The notes: a model not told the origin generated them from the sequence alone. A DNA stretch of 26,670 nt from Candidatus Niyogibacteria bacterium CG10_big_fil_rev_8_21_14_0_10_42_19 (GCA_002774705.1 PFCN01000016.1:1-26670), one strand, 5' to 3'. Shown: positions 1-7,643, counted from the first letter of the stretch. Made by a program: numbers and translations.

Positions 1-1174
1 CATAATAACACGGTAAAACGATCATCGGAGAAGGAATACCGATATTAAGCTCGCGGGCGCCTGAGGCAATACATATGTTGCCGACATTCCTTATAGTGGA
101 GGAAGCAAACATCGTGTCGTCGATAATAACTATCCTTTTGTCGCGTAAAACTTCACGGACCGGATCGTATTTAAAAACATACTTATCCTCTCTCTCCTCT
201 ACAGCATAATAAAATATTCGTCCTGACTGGTGGTAGCGCAAAAGACCCATTTTAATGGGTATGCCTGCTCCTTCGGCAAAACCGCGGGCGGCATCCAAAC
301 CGGAATCCGGAACCCCGACAACGACATCGGCGTCAAAAGAATTCTTTTTCGCGAGAGTATAGCCGAGCTTTGCGCGGACATTCATCACGGTACGTCCGTA
401 AACGACGGTGGTCGGGTACATTGAATACATCAACTCTATAAAACAAAGCTTTACTTGCTTTGGAATATCGGGAGGACCTATAATAGTCATTGATTCTATC
501 GAAAGATCATCCCCACGGATGATCAACATCTCTCCCGCCTCAACTTCCCGGGTGTTTTCAAGAGGTATGTTTAATATATTAAAGGCCGAACTTTCGGAAA
601 CCACGCAAACCGCGCCTTCCCGCCTTCCAACAAAAAGAGGTCTATTGCCGGTCACATCTCTCACAACATATAAAGAATTGTCATAAAGAAATATGAGAGA
701 ATAAGTCCCTTTTATTATGTTAAATGCATTAAAGAGAGCACTCGTAAAATCTCCACCCCAGTAAGACTCGATCAACGCAAGAATGAATTTTGTATCGGCG
801 GTCACATCGGGCTGATAATTTTTAAATTGCTCGGATAAATTTTTTCTGAAACTTATCTCTCCGTTGTGAACGACGAAAACCGGCTTACCGTTAAAAACTC
901 CGCTCAAAGGATGGGCATTTTCAAGTTTTAGATCCCCTTTTGTCGCCCAACGCAAATGAGCTATAGCTATTTTACCTTTCAAGCGTCCTAATTTTTCTTT
1001 GGTAAAGATCTCGGTGAAACGACCAATCCCCTTTTCCGTATGATAAAGACTTCTGGATGAGTCATAACTGACCATACCCGCGCACCTATGAGCTCTATGC
1101 TGGTGTTTATAGGCGGCGGCATGAAGATCGGAAATTACTTCATTATCACCTACAATGCCCACAACTCCGCACAT
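1..1174 (-). CDS. purF: PurF-like amidophosphoribosyltransferase (C-terminus outside window)
   Basis: PurF makes 5-phosphoribosylamine from PRPP and glutamine, the first step of purine synthesis. The protein starts MCGVVGIVG, giving the N-terminal nucleophile Cys2 of class II glutamine amidotransferases, followed by HLRWATKGD and VVHNGEISF of the glutaminase fold. The C-terminal part has VVGVPDSG, GLLRYHQSGRIF and the phosphoribosyltransferase stretch RIVIIDDTMFASST, then SPMIVLPCYY at the window edge. The start is firm: ATG at 1174 with GGAGG four bases upstream. The PRPP loop is odd: PurF normally has DDSIVRGTT, and here RGT is ASS. The LQHRGQ-type motif also reads HQHRAHRCAG. A divergent PurF or a neofunctionalised paralogue are both possible. 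About 390 residues are visible; the remainder lies outside the window. Confidence 0.85.
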   Translation of the reverse strand, partial: MCGVVGIVGDNEVISDLHAAAYKHQHRAHRCAGMVSYDSSRSLYHTEKGIGRFTEIFTKEKLGRLKGKIAIAHLRWATKGDLKLENAHPLSGVFNGKPVFVVHNGEISFRKNLSEQFKNYQPDVTADTKFILALIESYWGGDFTSALFNAFNIIKGTYSLIFLYDNSLYVVRDVTGNRPLFVGRREGAVCVVSESSAFNILNIPLENTREVEAGEMLIIRGDDLSIESMTIIGPPDIPKQVKLCFIELMYSMYPTTVVYGRTVMNVRAKLGYTLAKKNSFDADVVVGVPDSGLDAARGFAEGAGIPIKMGLLRYHQSGRIFYYAVEEREDKYVFKYDPVREVLRDKRIVIIDDTMFASSTIRNVGNICIASGARELNIGIPSPMIVLPCYY

Positions 1175-1197
1175 ACGACCTCCAATTTAATTAACTC

Positions 1198-1257
1198 AAA
1201 ACCCAAGATAAATATAGCGATTTTATGTCGCTAAAGCAAGAGATGGGCTTGGGTTTT
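1198..1257. repeat. Inverted repeat flanking the purF promoter
   Basis: AAAACCCAAG at 1198-1207 and its exact complement CTTGGGTTTT at 1248-1257 flank the -35/-10 region. A smaller inverted pair, TAGCGA/TCGCTA, overlaps the spacer. The arms could be two operator half-sites or a branched hairpin. The rest of the gene-free stretch up to 1451 shows nothing convincing. Confidence 0.5.
1211..1239 (-). promoter_or_regulatory. Promoter of the purF-like gene
   Basis: On the minus strand, TTGCTT (1239-1234), a 17-bp spacer, then TATATT (1216-1211). Transcription would start near 1204, giving a leader of about 30 nt that contains the GGAGG ribosome site. The promoter is flanked by a 10-bp inverted repeat (separate entry). 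Confidence 0.5.
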
Positions 1258-1451
1258 AAAAATATTCTTCTAAGGGTGGCTTGTTCCGATAAAAAGTTAA
1301 AAAACGGAGTTTCAGCCGAAAGCTGGTCTGTTTTTGGGATGGTGGAAAATCCTAAATAATACCGGGGTTCTAATTTTTTTAAATTCAAAACCGGTGTTTT
1401 TGATGTTGGGTTTTAGTCATTATAGTTTATCCGGGATTTAATATTTAAAAT

Positions 1452-1889
1452 CTAAGATTTTAAGTCCGCGACGAACTTATCCGCCGACCGCAGAACCTTT
1501 TTCATCTCGGAATTGGTCAAACGGACTAAAGCTTCATTATAAGAAAACCACTCATATTTATCATGCTCCCACGAAAGAACCACTTTATCGTCTTCAACCT
1601 CCATAAGAAACATGGCAACAAATTTAAGCTCCATTTTTCCTTTATAAGGAATAAAATATTTGATGGTCTCTTTAAATCCCGGAAATAACTTGAAATTAAC
1701 TATTCCCGATTCTTCGCGCGTTTCTCTTAACGCGGCGTCAATTCCTTTTTCGTTTTTTTTAAGAAGCCCCTTAGGAACATCCCAATATTCGGGTTTCGAG
1801 CTGTCCTTTCTGGAAGAACGTATGACCAGAAACTTACGCCCCTTAGAGGTATTTCTAAAAACAATCACTCCCGCCGAACGATGCGCCAT
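1452..1889 (-). CDS. Nudix hydrolase, Ap4A hydrolase-like
   Basis: Nudix enzymes cleave nucleoside diphosphates linked to another moiety. The Nudix box is complete at about residues 41-63: G41, E47, R55, E56, E59, E60, G62. The preceding WDVPKG and the N-terminal SAGVIVFR resemble the NUDT2 (diadenosine tetraphosphatase) group rather than MutT, but substrate cannot be fixed from sequence. Length (145 aa) is normal. The ATG lies 13 nt after the polX stop, with no Shine-Dalgarno sequence, so it is probably co-transcribed with polX. A repair polymerase with a nucleotide-pool housekeeping enzyme makes sense as a pair, but that is inference. Confidence 0.85.
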   Translation of the reverse strand: MAHRSAGVIVFRNTSKGRKFLVIRSSRKDSSKPEYWDVPKGLLKKNEKGIDAALRETREESGIVNFKLFPGFKETIKYFIPYKGKMELKFVAMFLMEVEDDKVVLSWEHDKYEWFSYNEALVRLTNSEMKKVLRSADKFVADLKS

Positions 1890-1902
1890 AAAATCAAAAT
1901 TA

Positions 1903-3642
1903 TTATTTTAAAAAGTTAAGCATTTTTTCAAGCGGCCAGGCATTAATAATATCATTTTTGGTCGCCCACCCTCTTCTTGCCTGCGCTATGCCAAATTTAA
2001 GGAATTTAAAATGATCCGCCGAATGGGCATCCGTATCAATACACATTTTCACCCGAGCGTCCACGCACTTTCTTACATATCCATCATGCAGGTCCAGGCG
2101 ATCGGGATACGCGTCTATTTCCAAAATTGTTTTTGTGCGGCGCGCGGCGCTTATTATTTTATCCATATCAATATCCATCGCTTCACGTCTGTTTATCACC
2201 CGTCCGGTCGGGTGAAAAATAATATCAACATTAGGATTTTCCATGGCGCGGATAATTCTTTTGGTTTGTTCGTCTCGCGGAAGATCAAAATAACTGTGCG
2301 CGGCCGCTCCCACAACGTCAAGCTTTTTAAGCGTCTCATCATTTATATCCAAAGTTCCGTCCTTCATAATATTCACCTCCGCTCCTTTTAAAATTTTTAT
2401 CTTATGTCCCTTCTTTTTAAATTTTTTATTTATTTTATCTATCGCCTCCATCTGACGCGTGAGTTTTTTTTCGTCAGACCCTCCTGTCATGGCAAGACTT
2501 TTCGTGTGATCGGTAATAACGATATACTCAAGACCGGCATCTCGGGCGGCAAACGCCATTTCCTCAATTGAATTTTTTCCGTCGGTCCAATCGGTTTGAA
2601 TTTGCAAATCGCCTTTGAGATCTCCATACCCAACAAGCTTGGGTAATTTTTTATTTTTTGCCGCTTCTATCTCGCCCGTCTTCTCTCTTAATTCCGGTTC
2701 TATATAAACAAGACCAAGCGCCCGGTAAATATCTTCTTCCGAGGAGCCCGCGATCATCTTCCATTTTTGCGATCTATCTTTTTTAAACAAGCCGTACTCA
2801 TTCAATTTGTAACCTTTTTTGATCGCAATCTCACGCAAAGCGATGTTGTGGTCTTTTGATCCAGTGAAATAATTTAAAGCCGCTCCGAAAGACCCCCCGG
2901 GAACCACCCGCAGGTCAGCATCCATTCCGTTCGTAAGTTTAACGTTCATTTTTGTCGGCCCCCCCCCGAATACTTCTGAGACCTGCGGGATCTTCGCGAA
3001 TTTTTCCATGACCCTGACGGGCTCATTCGAAATAACAAGCAGATCAAGGTCACCCACGGTTTCTTTCATACGCCTGACGGAACCGGCTATTTCAAATTTC
3101 AAAACTTCAGGAATATTTTTAATCGCTTTTTCTATTTCTAATATCTCATGGTAAACATGGCCGAGTATGCGCCTGCCTCCGGATTTTTTTAAAAATTCAA
3201 TTCCTCTTAGAATATTTTTTTCGGATCTTGCGCCGAAATGTTTCAACTTTGATATTTTTCCGGCTTCGGCCGCCTTTTTTAAACCGGCCAGATCTTTTAT
3301 CTTTAACTCTTCCCACAAGACCCCGACCATTTTAGAGCCGATGCCCCCGACCGACATAAGTTCCAAAACATCAACCGGGATCTTTTTCTTCAGCCGTTCG
3401 TATTCTTTAAAATGTCCGGTTTTGATAACCTCCTCAATATGTGAAGCTATGCCCTTTCCGATGCCCTCAATTTTGGTAAGCGCGCCGATTCCTCCTTTTT
3501 TATAAATTTCTTCAACGTCCTCGGAGGAAGACTCCAGGGCAAATGAGGCCCGCTTGTAGGCGCGCGGTTTGAATGGCACATCTTTTATTTCATAAAATAC
3601 CGCCATTTCGTATAAAATTTTTGCGATTTTCCTATTCAACAT
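1903..3642 (-). CDS. polX: DNA polymerase X with C-terminal PHP domain
   Basis: Bacterial PolX is a gap-filling repair polymerase with a PHP-type 3'-5' exonuclease. Helix-hairpin-helix motifs lie near residues 51-66 and 98-106. The nucleotidyltransferase core has GSVRR (187-191), GDLD (D198, D200) and DAD (D241, D243), so polymerase catalysis looks intact, with YFTGSKDHN at 258-266. The PHP domain spans about 340-579: DH 378-379, E422, H449, H477 and D538/H540. The first metal motif, normally HxH in GDLHxHSxWSDG, reads Q347-I-Q349, so two expected ligands are missing and proofreading may be lost or altered. Length 579 aa is typical. The ATG is 12 nt below a TATATT -10. Confidence 0.95.
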   Translation of the reverse strand: MLNRKIAKILYEMAVFYEIKDVPFKPRAYKRASFALESSSEDVEEIYKKGGIGALTKIEGIGKGIASHIEEVIKTGHFKEYERLKKKIPVDVLELMSVGGIGSKMVGVLWEELKIKDLAGLKKAAEAGKISKLKHFGARSEKNILRGIEFLKKSGGRRILGHVYHEILEIEKAIKNIPEVLKFEIAGSVRRMKETVGDLDLLVISNEPVRVMEKFAKIPQVSEVFGGGPTKMNVKLTNGMDADLRVVPGGSFGAALNYFTGSKDHNIALREIAIKKGYKLNEYGLFKKDRSQKWKMIAGSSEEDIYRALGLVYIEPELREKTGEIEAAKNKKLPKLVGYGDLKGDLQIQTDWTDGKNSIEEMAFAARDAGLEYIVITDHTKSLAMTGGSDEKKLTRQMEAIDKINKKFKKKGHKIKILKGAEVNIMKDGTLDINDETLKKLDVVGAAAHSYFDLPRDEQTKRIIRAMENPNVDIIFHPTGRVINRREAMDIDMDKIISAARRTKTILEIDAYPDRLDLHDGYVRKCVDARVKMCIDTDAHSADHFKFLKFGIAQARRGWATKNDIINAWPLEKMLNFLK

Positions 3643-3654
3643 ATGAATAAGTCC

Positions 3655-3683
3655 AATATATCAAAAATATCCCCCTACTTAAA
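3655..3683 (-). promoter_or_regulatory. Promoter of polX-nudix
   Basis: Minus strand TTTAAG (3683-3678), 17 bp, then TGA-TATATT (3663-3655), an extended -10. The leader would be about 6 nt, since the ATG is at 3642. The -35 is poor. Confidence 0.4.
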
Positions 3684-3705
3684 TCCCGTCAGGGACCTTA
3701 AAATA

Positions 3706-3742
3706 ATTAAATAAAATAAAGGCCACCATAGGTGGCCTTTAT
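3706..3742 (-). terminator. Rho-independent terminator of the small RNA
   Basis: A perfect 12-bp stem: ATAAAGGCCACC (3716-3727), a 3-nt loop, and GGTGGCCTTTAT (3731-3742). On the minus strand it is followed by a T-rich run (TTTATTTTATTT). It separates the upstream transcript from polX. Confidence 0.8.
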
Positions 3743-3886
3743 AGAGGGAGAGTTGTAAATGTGCGATAGGCGGGGCTGAGGATGAGGAAGTAAGAGGGAG
3801 AACCCAAGTTGTTATTTGATGTCTTTAGACAGACCGATTTTGGTCTCCATTTTTTTCCTTATCCTCAGCTTTCGAATGCCAAATCT
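3706..3886 (-). ncRNA. Candidate structured small RNA, about 180 nt
   Basis: No gene of normal size lies here, yet a near-consensus promoter (3893-3921) and a strong terminator (3716-3742) frame about 180 nt. A 15-bp stem with one mismatch pairs 3855-3869 with 3775-3789 (GCTGAGGATaAGGAA against its complement). Inside it are smaller hairpins AGACC/GGTCT (3831-3846) and GTCT/AGAC (3821-3830). The 3' half is pyrimidine-rich with repeated CTCCCTCT, which could pair with Shine-Dalgarno sequences. A 12-codon frame (METKIGLSKDIK, 3812-3850) starts after AAGGA, so a leader peptide or dual-function RNA is possible. It does not resemble tmRNA, RNase P RNA or SRP RNA. Its size fits 6S RNA, but I cannot show a central bubble. 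Confidence 0.5.
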
Positions 3887-3892
3887 GTTTAT

Positions 3893-3921
3893 ATTATGAC
3901 ACCTCATAACACCGGTGACAA
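3893..3921 (-). promoter_or_regulatory. Promoter of the small RNA
   Basis: Minus strand TTGTCA (3921-3916), exactly 17 bp, then CATAAT (3898-3893). The predicted start is near 3886. A perfect DnaA box lies about 10 bp upstream (3931-3939). Confidence 0.65.
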
Positions 3922-3930
3922 TGCTATGAT

Positions 3931-3939
3931 TGTGGATAA
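3931..3939 (-). promoter_or_regulatory. DnaA box
   Basis: TGTGGATAA on the plus strand is a perfect TTATCCACA DnaA 9-mer on the minus strand, just upstream of the small-RNA promoter. One box alone does not make an origin; it could be a DnaA regulatory site or chance. Confidence 0.35.
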
Positions 3940-3988
3940 CTAAAAATCAATATTTTGTATCTAAAATTAAACATTAAAGTAATTTATA

Positions 3989-5212
3989 CTAAATACTTAC
4001 TCTCCCGTACTCTCCGTCATATCCCGGTTCTATTTTTACTCTACCCTCCCTTATTTTTAAGATTGCGTCAGCCAAAATACGATCACCCGACGCTCCAACG
4101 ATCTGTTCTCGAGAAGATTCGAGCAGGATTATGAATTCATTGCCTATTTTTTTTATCAGAGCATCGTAGATTAACCTTACTTTTTTTGACGAAACGCCTA
4201 CATTATTAACATACGAAATTATTTCTTCAAGCGGAATCAACTTCTTAAATGGAATGGATTTTGCGGGCTTCCATCCTTCGGGTCTTTTTTTATCGGCAAG
4301 ATCGGATATTCTACTCATAACGCCGACGGTAACGGGTCGTCCGCATTTAAGGCACCGGCCTCCGGACTTTTTGGTTTCCTCCGGCGTTTGTGAGTGCTTT
4401 TTGTCACGATGCCCATCATAATGATACTTTCCTTCTTCCGGAAAAAATTCTACGGTAAAGAGAAATTTTTTAGGATCACGGCTTTTTATCGCGCCGAAAA
4501 TATTAATATATGAAACAGCCCCTACGTTGACTACCGTTGCCTCGCGCCCGATCTTCCGAAGAGAGTGGGCGTCAGAGCCGGAGATCAAGGATATTTTATC
4601 AAGAAACGAAATGCGCCGGTTCATAGAAGGATCCGATGAAAGCCCTGTTTCTACCGCAAATATCTCCGGAGTAAGTTCATCAAAACACTCCTCAAGAGAA
4701 TTAAATCCGGATTTGGAGCCAAACATCCCGAACCATGGGGTCCAGACGTGAGCCGGTATCAAATACGCCTCCGGAGAAGAATTTTTTAAAATTTTCAAAA
4801 GTTCTTTCACATCGAGACCGAGTATCGGACGCCCGTCGGATCTGATATTCCCGACCAGCGAAAGACTCTTGTTTATTTTATCGGCCGCCTCAAAAGACGG
4901 CGCGAAGATAAGATTATGCGCGCGTCGGACCTTCCCGTTCTTGGAGTAAATACAAGACACCTCTCCCTGAAGAAGAAAACGCGCGCCGGAAGAACCCGCG
5001 TTGAATTTATTTTTTAGTTTAAAAATTCCGGACTCGGCCGGCTCCAGTTTTTCTTTAAGGCCTTTAATCCAGGCCGGATGCGTAAAATCTCCGGTACCTG
5101 CGACATCAATGCCTTTCTTTAAAGACCACAAGGCGATATTTTCCGGGGTCATATCTTTTGAAACCGCGCGGGAATATTTAGAATGAATCTCCGGATCAAA
5201 AAATATCTTCAT
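3989..5212 (-). CDS. Endonuclease Q-like PHP-domain DNA repair nuclease
   Basis: EndoQ nicks DNA 5' of deaminated bases and abasic sites; the Bacillus relative is YqxK, often misnamed a helicase. Family motifs in order: EIHSKYSRAVSKDM (E8, H10), TGDFTHP (D42), GEVSCIY (E84), PAHVWTPWFGMFG (H155), ETGLSSDP (E188) and SGSDAHS (D214, H216), then a zinc region C287-x2-C290 and VTVGVMSRISDLAD. Length 407 aa is normal. Two departures: the first metal motif, usually HxH, is E8-I-H10, and the first Cys pair of the zinc module (GHR-x-C...C in relatives as I recall them) is missing, with H268 and H273 nearby instead. It is last in the operon, 19 nt after the tiny membrane protein, with no Shine-Dalgarno sequence. 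Confidence 0.8.
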   Translation of the reverse strand: MKIFFDPEIHSKYSRAVSKDMTPENIALWSLKKGIDVAGTGDFTHPAWIKGLKEKLEPAESGIFKLKNKFNAGSSGARFLLQGEVSCIYSKNGKVRRAHNLIFAPSFEAADKINKSLSLVGNIRSDGRPILGLDVKELLKILKNSSPEAYLIPAHVWTPWFGMFGSKSGFNSLEECFDELTPEIFAVETGLSSDPSMNRRISFLDKISLISGSDAHSLRKIGREATVVNVGAVSYINIFGAIKSRDPKKFLFTVEFFPEEGKYHYDGHRDKKHSQTPEETKKSGGRCLKCGRPVTVGVMSRISDLADKKRPEGWKPAKSIPFKKLIPLEEIISYVNNVGVSSKKVRLIYDALIKKIGNEFIILLESSREQIVGASGDRILADAILKIREGRVKIEPGYDGEYGRVSI

Positions 5213-5231
5213 GATAGATTTTTTTTAAAAA

Positions 5232-5438
5232 CTATTTAATCAAAACAAAAACCTCGATCACGTATCCGATCAAAATAAAAATTATTCCGGCAATACTCAC
5301 CACCTATTCGCGTCTCATCTCTTTAAAAACGACTTGATCTATTTGATGTTCTTTCCATACTCTAAAATGAACAAGAATGGCGGTGTACGCGACCATTATT
5401 TTTCCGCCGACGTCAAAAGTTAAAGCTATTATTTCCAT
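5232..5438 (-). CDS. Small membrane protein gene with an in-frame amber stop
   Basis: An ATG at 5438 opens a 44-residue frame (MEIIALTFDVGGKIMV..., ending FKEMRRE) that stops at TAG (5306-5304). The same frame continues for 23 codons, mostly a hydrophobic helix (SIAGIIFILIGYVIEVFVL), to a second TAG at 5232. With the first TAG read as CAG the result is one 68-residue protein: an amphipathic N-terminus, a charged middle and a C-terminal membrane segment. It could be one gene carrying a nonsense mutation, a readthrough gene, or two coupled cistrons, since GTG directly follows the TAG. TAG ends many genes here, so genome-wide recoding is unlikely. It lies 7 nt after the permease and 19 nt before endoQ. 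Function unknown. Confidence 0.55.
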
Positions 5439-5445
5439 ATTTTTT

Positions 5446-6597
5446 TTAAAGTAAACCGCTAATGCGCGCGAGCTCCAAAATCGCGCCAGCTAAAAATAAT
5501 GTGACCACGGCAAACGCAATGAAATTTTTTGTAGACAAAAGAAAATGGACGTGATCCGAGTGAGACCTGTGAAGATTCCTAGCCATAAAATAAATAAGAA
5601 TTACGGAGGCGCCCGCGGCAACCGCCCCTACAAATCCAATGATGCTCAAAAATTGCGACACACCAAGAATAAAAAGCATCACTGGAGGCGCCGTCGTTAA
5701 AAGCCATGACCACGTCTTTGGTATCTTATAATCGAATTTAAAAATATTTTTCATATCAACCGCAAAGGCAAGATAAGAGGTAAAAACGGCAAGAAACCCG
5801 ACCAAAGCTCCGGGAATCACCGCGCGCGAACCCACAAGAGAAATAAGCCCCCCTATCGCGTCATCGGTAGTATTAATGCCGTTAGCGCCAACTACGGCAA
5901 AAATAAAAACAAAATAAAGCGCCGCGGATATCAAAAGACTAAGCACTATGACCCTTCTTAGGTCGCCCAAAGTAAGTCTCTTCATTATATCGCTCGTTTC
6001 GGGCACTGCGGCAAACCCACCGAAAGAAAAAATAAATATCCCGTACGGCAAGAACCAAAACGCCGGAGAGCCGGCTGAAAAATTTGAAAGGTCTAAATGA
6101 GGAATAGATATTCCCGATAAATACAGAACAAATCCTACAAGCGGAATGGTCAAATAAAAATTAATAAGGCCGATCTTTTCGAAAGAAAAATAGGAAAAGA
6201 CCCCCGAAACAACAAAAAAAACAACAGACCATTGAAAAGCCGATAAATAAGGAAAAAGAACGGCGAGAAACACTCCACCCAAAACCCCGTAAGCAAGAAG
6301 AGCTCCGTAATAACCCACTATAACGGAGAGAACGGCCGCGTACTCTCCCCTTCGACCTATCCAGCGCCTTGCAAATCCGGTGAATCTTTCCTTTCTATCC
6401 GAAAGAAATGCGACCTCAGCATACCAAAGATGGGCTATAGTCATGAGTAATAATGCCAAAATAAAATGAAAAATCCCCCAACCGATCCCGGATAGAGCAA
6501 CGGCGGCAGGGAGCGCAAAAATACCCGCCCCAAAAATAAGGCCCAGCATCATCCCAATGCCTTTCTTATACAGATTAAATTTAGTATTACTCGCCAT
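5446..6597 (-). CDS. Amino-acid permease, aromatic/APC-type
   Basis: A polytopic inner-membrane protein with about 11 hydrophobic segments. The N-terminal GMMLGLIFGAGIFALPAAVA is the unwound-helix signature of the APC superfamily, and YGIFIFSFGGFAAVPE in the sixth segment fits the aromatic amino-acid permease/SLC38-like branch. It probably imports an amino acid by cation symport, which would suit an auxotrophic lifestyle; the substrate is unknown. I chose the ATG at 6597, which overlaps the mgtC stop by 11 nt, over a TTG eight codons upstream, because ATG overlap is the usual coupling. The mature start is MASNTKFNLYKKG (383 aa). Confidence 0.8.
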   Translation of the reverse strand: MASNTKFNLYKKGIGMMLGLIFGAGIFALPAAVALSGIGWGIFHFILALLLMTIAHLWYAEVAFLSDRKERFTGFARRWIGRRGEYAAVLSVIVGYYGALLAYGVLGGVFLAVLFPYLSAFQWSVVFFVVSGVFSYFSFEKIGLINFYLTIPLVGFVLYLSGISIPHLDLSNFSAGSPAFWFLPYGIFIFSFGGFAAVPETSDIMKRLTLGDLRRVIVLSLLISAALYFVFIFAVVGANGINTTDDAIGGLISLVGSRAVIPGALVGFLAVFTSYLAFAVDMKNIFKFDYKIPKTWSWLLTTAPPVMLFILGVSQFLSIIGFVGAVAAGASVILIYFMARNLHRSHSDHVHFLLSTKNFIAFAVVTLFLAGAILELARISGLL

Positions 6598-7024
6598 TTG
6601 ATTTTTCAATATGGCTTTCAAAACGCTTAAGAACAGATAAAATCACGATAGCCAGAAAAGCCGTGACCGCGGCCACGATATAAAATTTAAGCCCCACCGC
6701 GACTCCAATAGCAGATGCAACCCAAACGCTTGTGGCAGTTGTCAGGCCGCGAACCCCTCCTCCATGGACGAAGATAACTCCCGCCCCGATAAACCCGACA
6801 CCCACCACGATCTGTGCGGCGATACGTGACGGGTCATAAGCAAGACCCGCGCCAGGAAACCCTTCAACGGAAAGTATCGTAAAAAGAACCGAACCCAGAG
6901 AAACCAAAGAGTGAGTTCTGAGTCCTGCCGGCTTTTTTTTATATTGCCTCTCAAGACCGACGATTACACCCAAAAAAGTCGCGAATAATAATTGAAAAAT
7001 AATTCTTAAAGTAAGAGGATCCAT
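6587..7024 (-). CDS. MgtC/SapB family membrane protein
   Basis: The short hydrophobic MgtC N-terminal domain (145 aa), with the family landmarks GLERQYKKKPAGLRTH, AAQIVVGVGFIGAGVI and VRGLTTATSVWVASAIG, and four or five membrane helices. MgtC proteins affect magnesium homeostasis and membrane potential through partner proteins; those without the long C-terminal domain, as here, have unclear roles. The ATG is 2 nt after the stop of the SLOG gene and the end overlaps the permease start, so this is a tightly coupled operon. Confidence 0.9.
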   Translation of the reverse strand: MDPLTLRIIFQLLFATFLGVIVGLERQYKKKPAGLRTHSLVSLGSVLFTILSVEGFPGAGLAYDPSRIAAQIVVGVGFIGAGVIFVHGGGVRGLTTATSVWVASAIGVAVGLKFYIVAAVTAFLAIVILSVLKRFESHIEKSNGE

Positions 7025-7026
7025 TA

Positions 7027-7602
7027 TTATACTTTGATTAATTTATCTTTTTTGATAAGTTCTATAACTTTTTCTATAAGGATTTTGGGATTGGTATCAA
7101 AGACGACCTTCCCCGGACCTCTGTTGGCTTTTTTTATTATTTCTTTTATAAGATTATTAGATCCTCCGGAATCCTCCAGAATCCCGATGGGCTTATCATC
7201 CTCAAAAGCAATCGTAAATTCGTTCAGCGTACCCATACGTCCGCATCCGATTATTACGGCGTCAGCCGATCTGGTTAAGAGGAGATTCCTTCCGGAATAA
7301 TTAAATCCGGTATAAATTATCATATCCATATAATCTACCGGCAAATTGTAAATTTCTATATGCTCCTTCTCGGAAACCGCCGGCGAAACTCCGATCGAAA
7401 AACCGCCCTCTTCTTTAACTCCTATAGCCGACCAATACGGAAAGCCGGTGGTTGCTCCGGTAATCAAAATGGCGCCATGCCGGACAATTTCACGTCCAAT
7501 TTCTTTGGCTTTATCCAAAGCGTCTTTAGCGCAATGTCCGGTTTCTGCCGCGCCCGAAACGCATATTTTATACTTCAAATGATAATGCGGAGATGGCTTC
7601 AT
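7027..7602 (-). CDS. SLOG/LOG-family (TIGR00725-like) nucleotide-binding protein
   Basis: A Rossmann-like SLOG protein related to the lysine-decarboxylase-like LOG family. KYKICVSGAAE forms the first strand and loop, ILITGATTGFPYWSAIG replaces the usual GGGxxGxM loop, GFSIGVSPA follows, and ADAVIIGCGRMGTLNEF matches the PGGxGTxxE signature, with E as the likely catalytic acid. LOG enzymes release cytokinin-type bases from nucleotides; relatives may act as nucleotide phosphoribohydrolases or sensors. The start is ATG 7602 (191 aa): a longer frame from GTG 7659 begins inside the speD terminator, and a TGG-TACATT extended -10 lies 6 nt before this ATG. First gene of a five-gene operon. Confidence 0.75.
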   Translation of the reverse strand: MKPSPHYHLKYKICVSGAAETGHCAKDALDKAKEIGREIVRHGAILITGATTGFPYWSAIGVKEEGGFSIGVSPAVSEKEHIEIYNLPVDYMDMIIYTGFNYSGRNLLLTRSADAVIIGCGRMGTLNEFTIAFEDDKPIGILEDSGGSNNLIKEIIKKANRGPGKVVFDTNPKILIEKVIELIKKDKLIKV

Positions 7603-7608
7603 AATATA

Positions 7609-7617
7609 AATGTACCA
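7609..7617 (-). promoter_or_regulatory. Extended -10 element for the SLOG operon (leaderless)
   Basis: TGG-TACATT on the minus strand (7617-7609) ends 6 nt before ATG 7602, so transcription should start at or next to the start codon. No good -35 is seen. Confidence 0.4.
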
Positions 7618-7643
7618 TATCAGAAAAATCAGGTATAGGGGAA

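Noticed and set aside
1191..1388. 65-codon minus frame in the purF upstream stretch
   Set aside because: Starts at TTG without a ribosome site, unlike any protein I know, and covers the purF promoter.
3893..3939. Chromosomal origin of replication
   Set aside because: Only one DnaA box here, with no cluster, no AT-rich unwinding region pattern and no dnaA/dnaN nearby.
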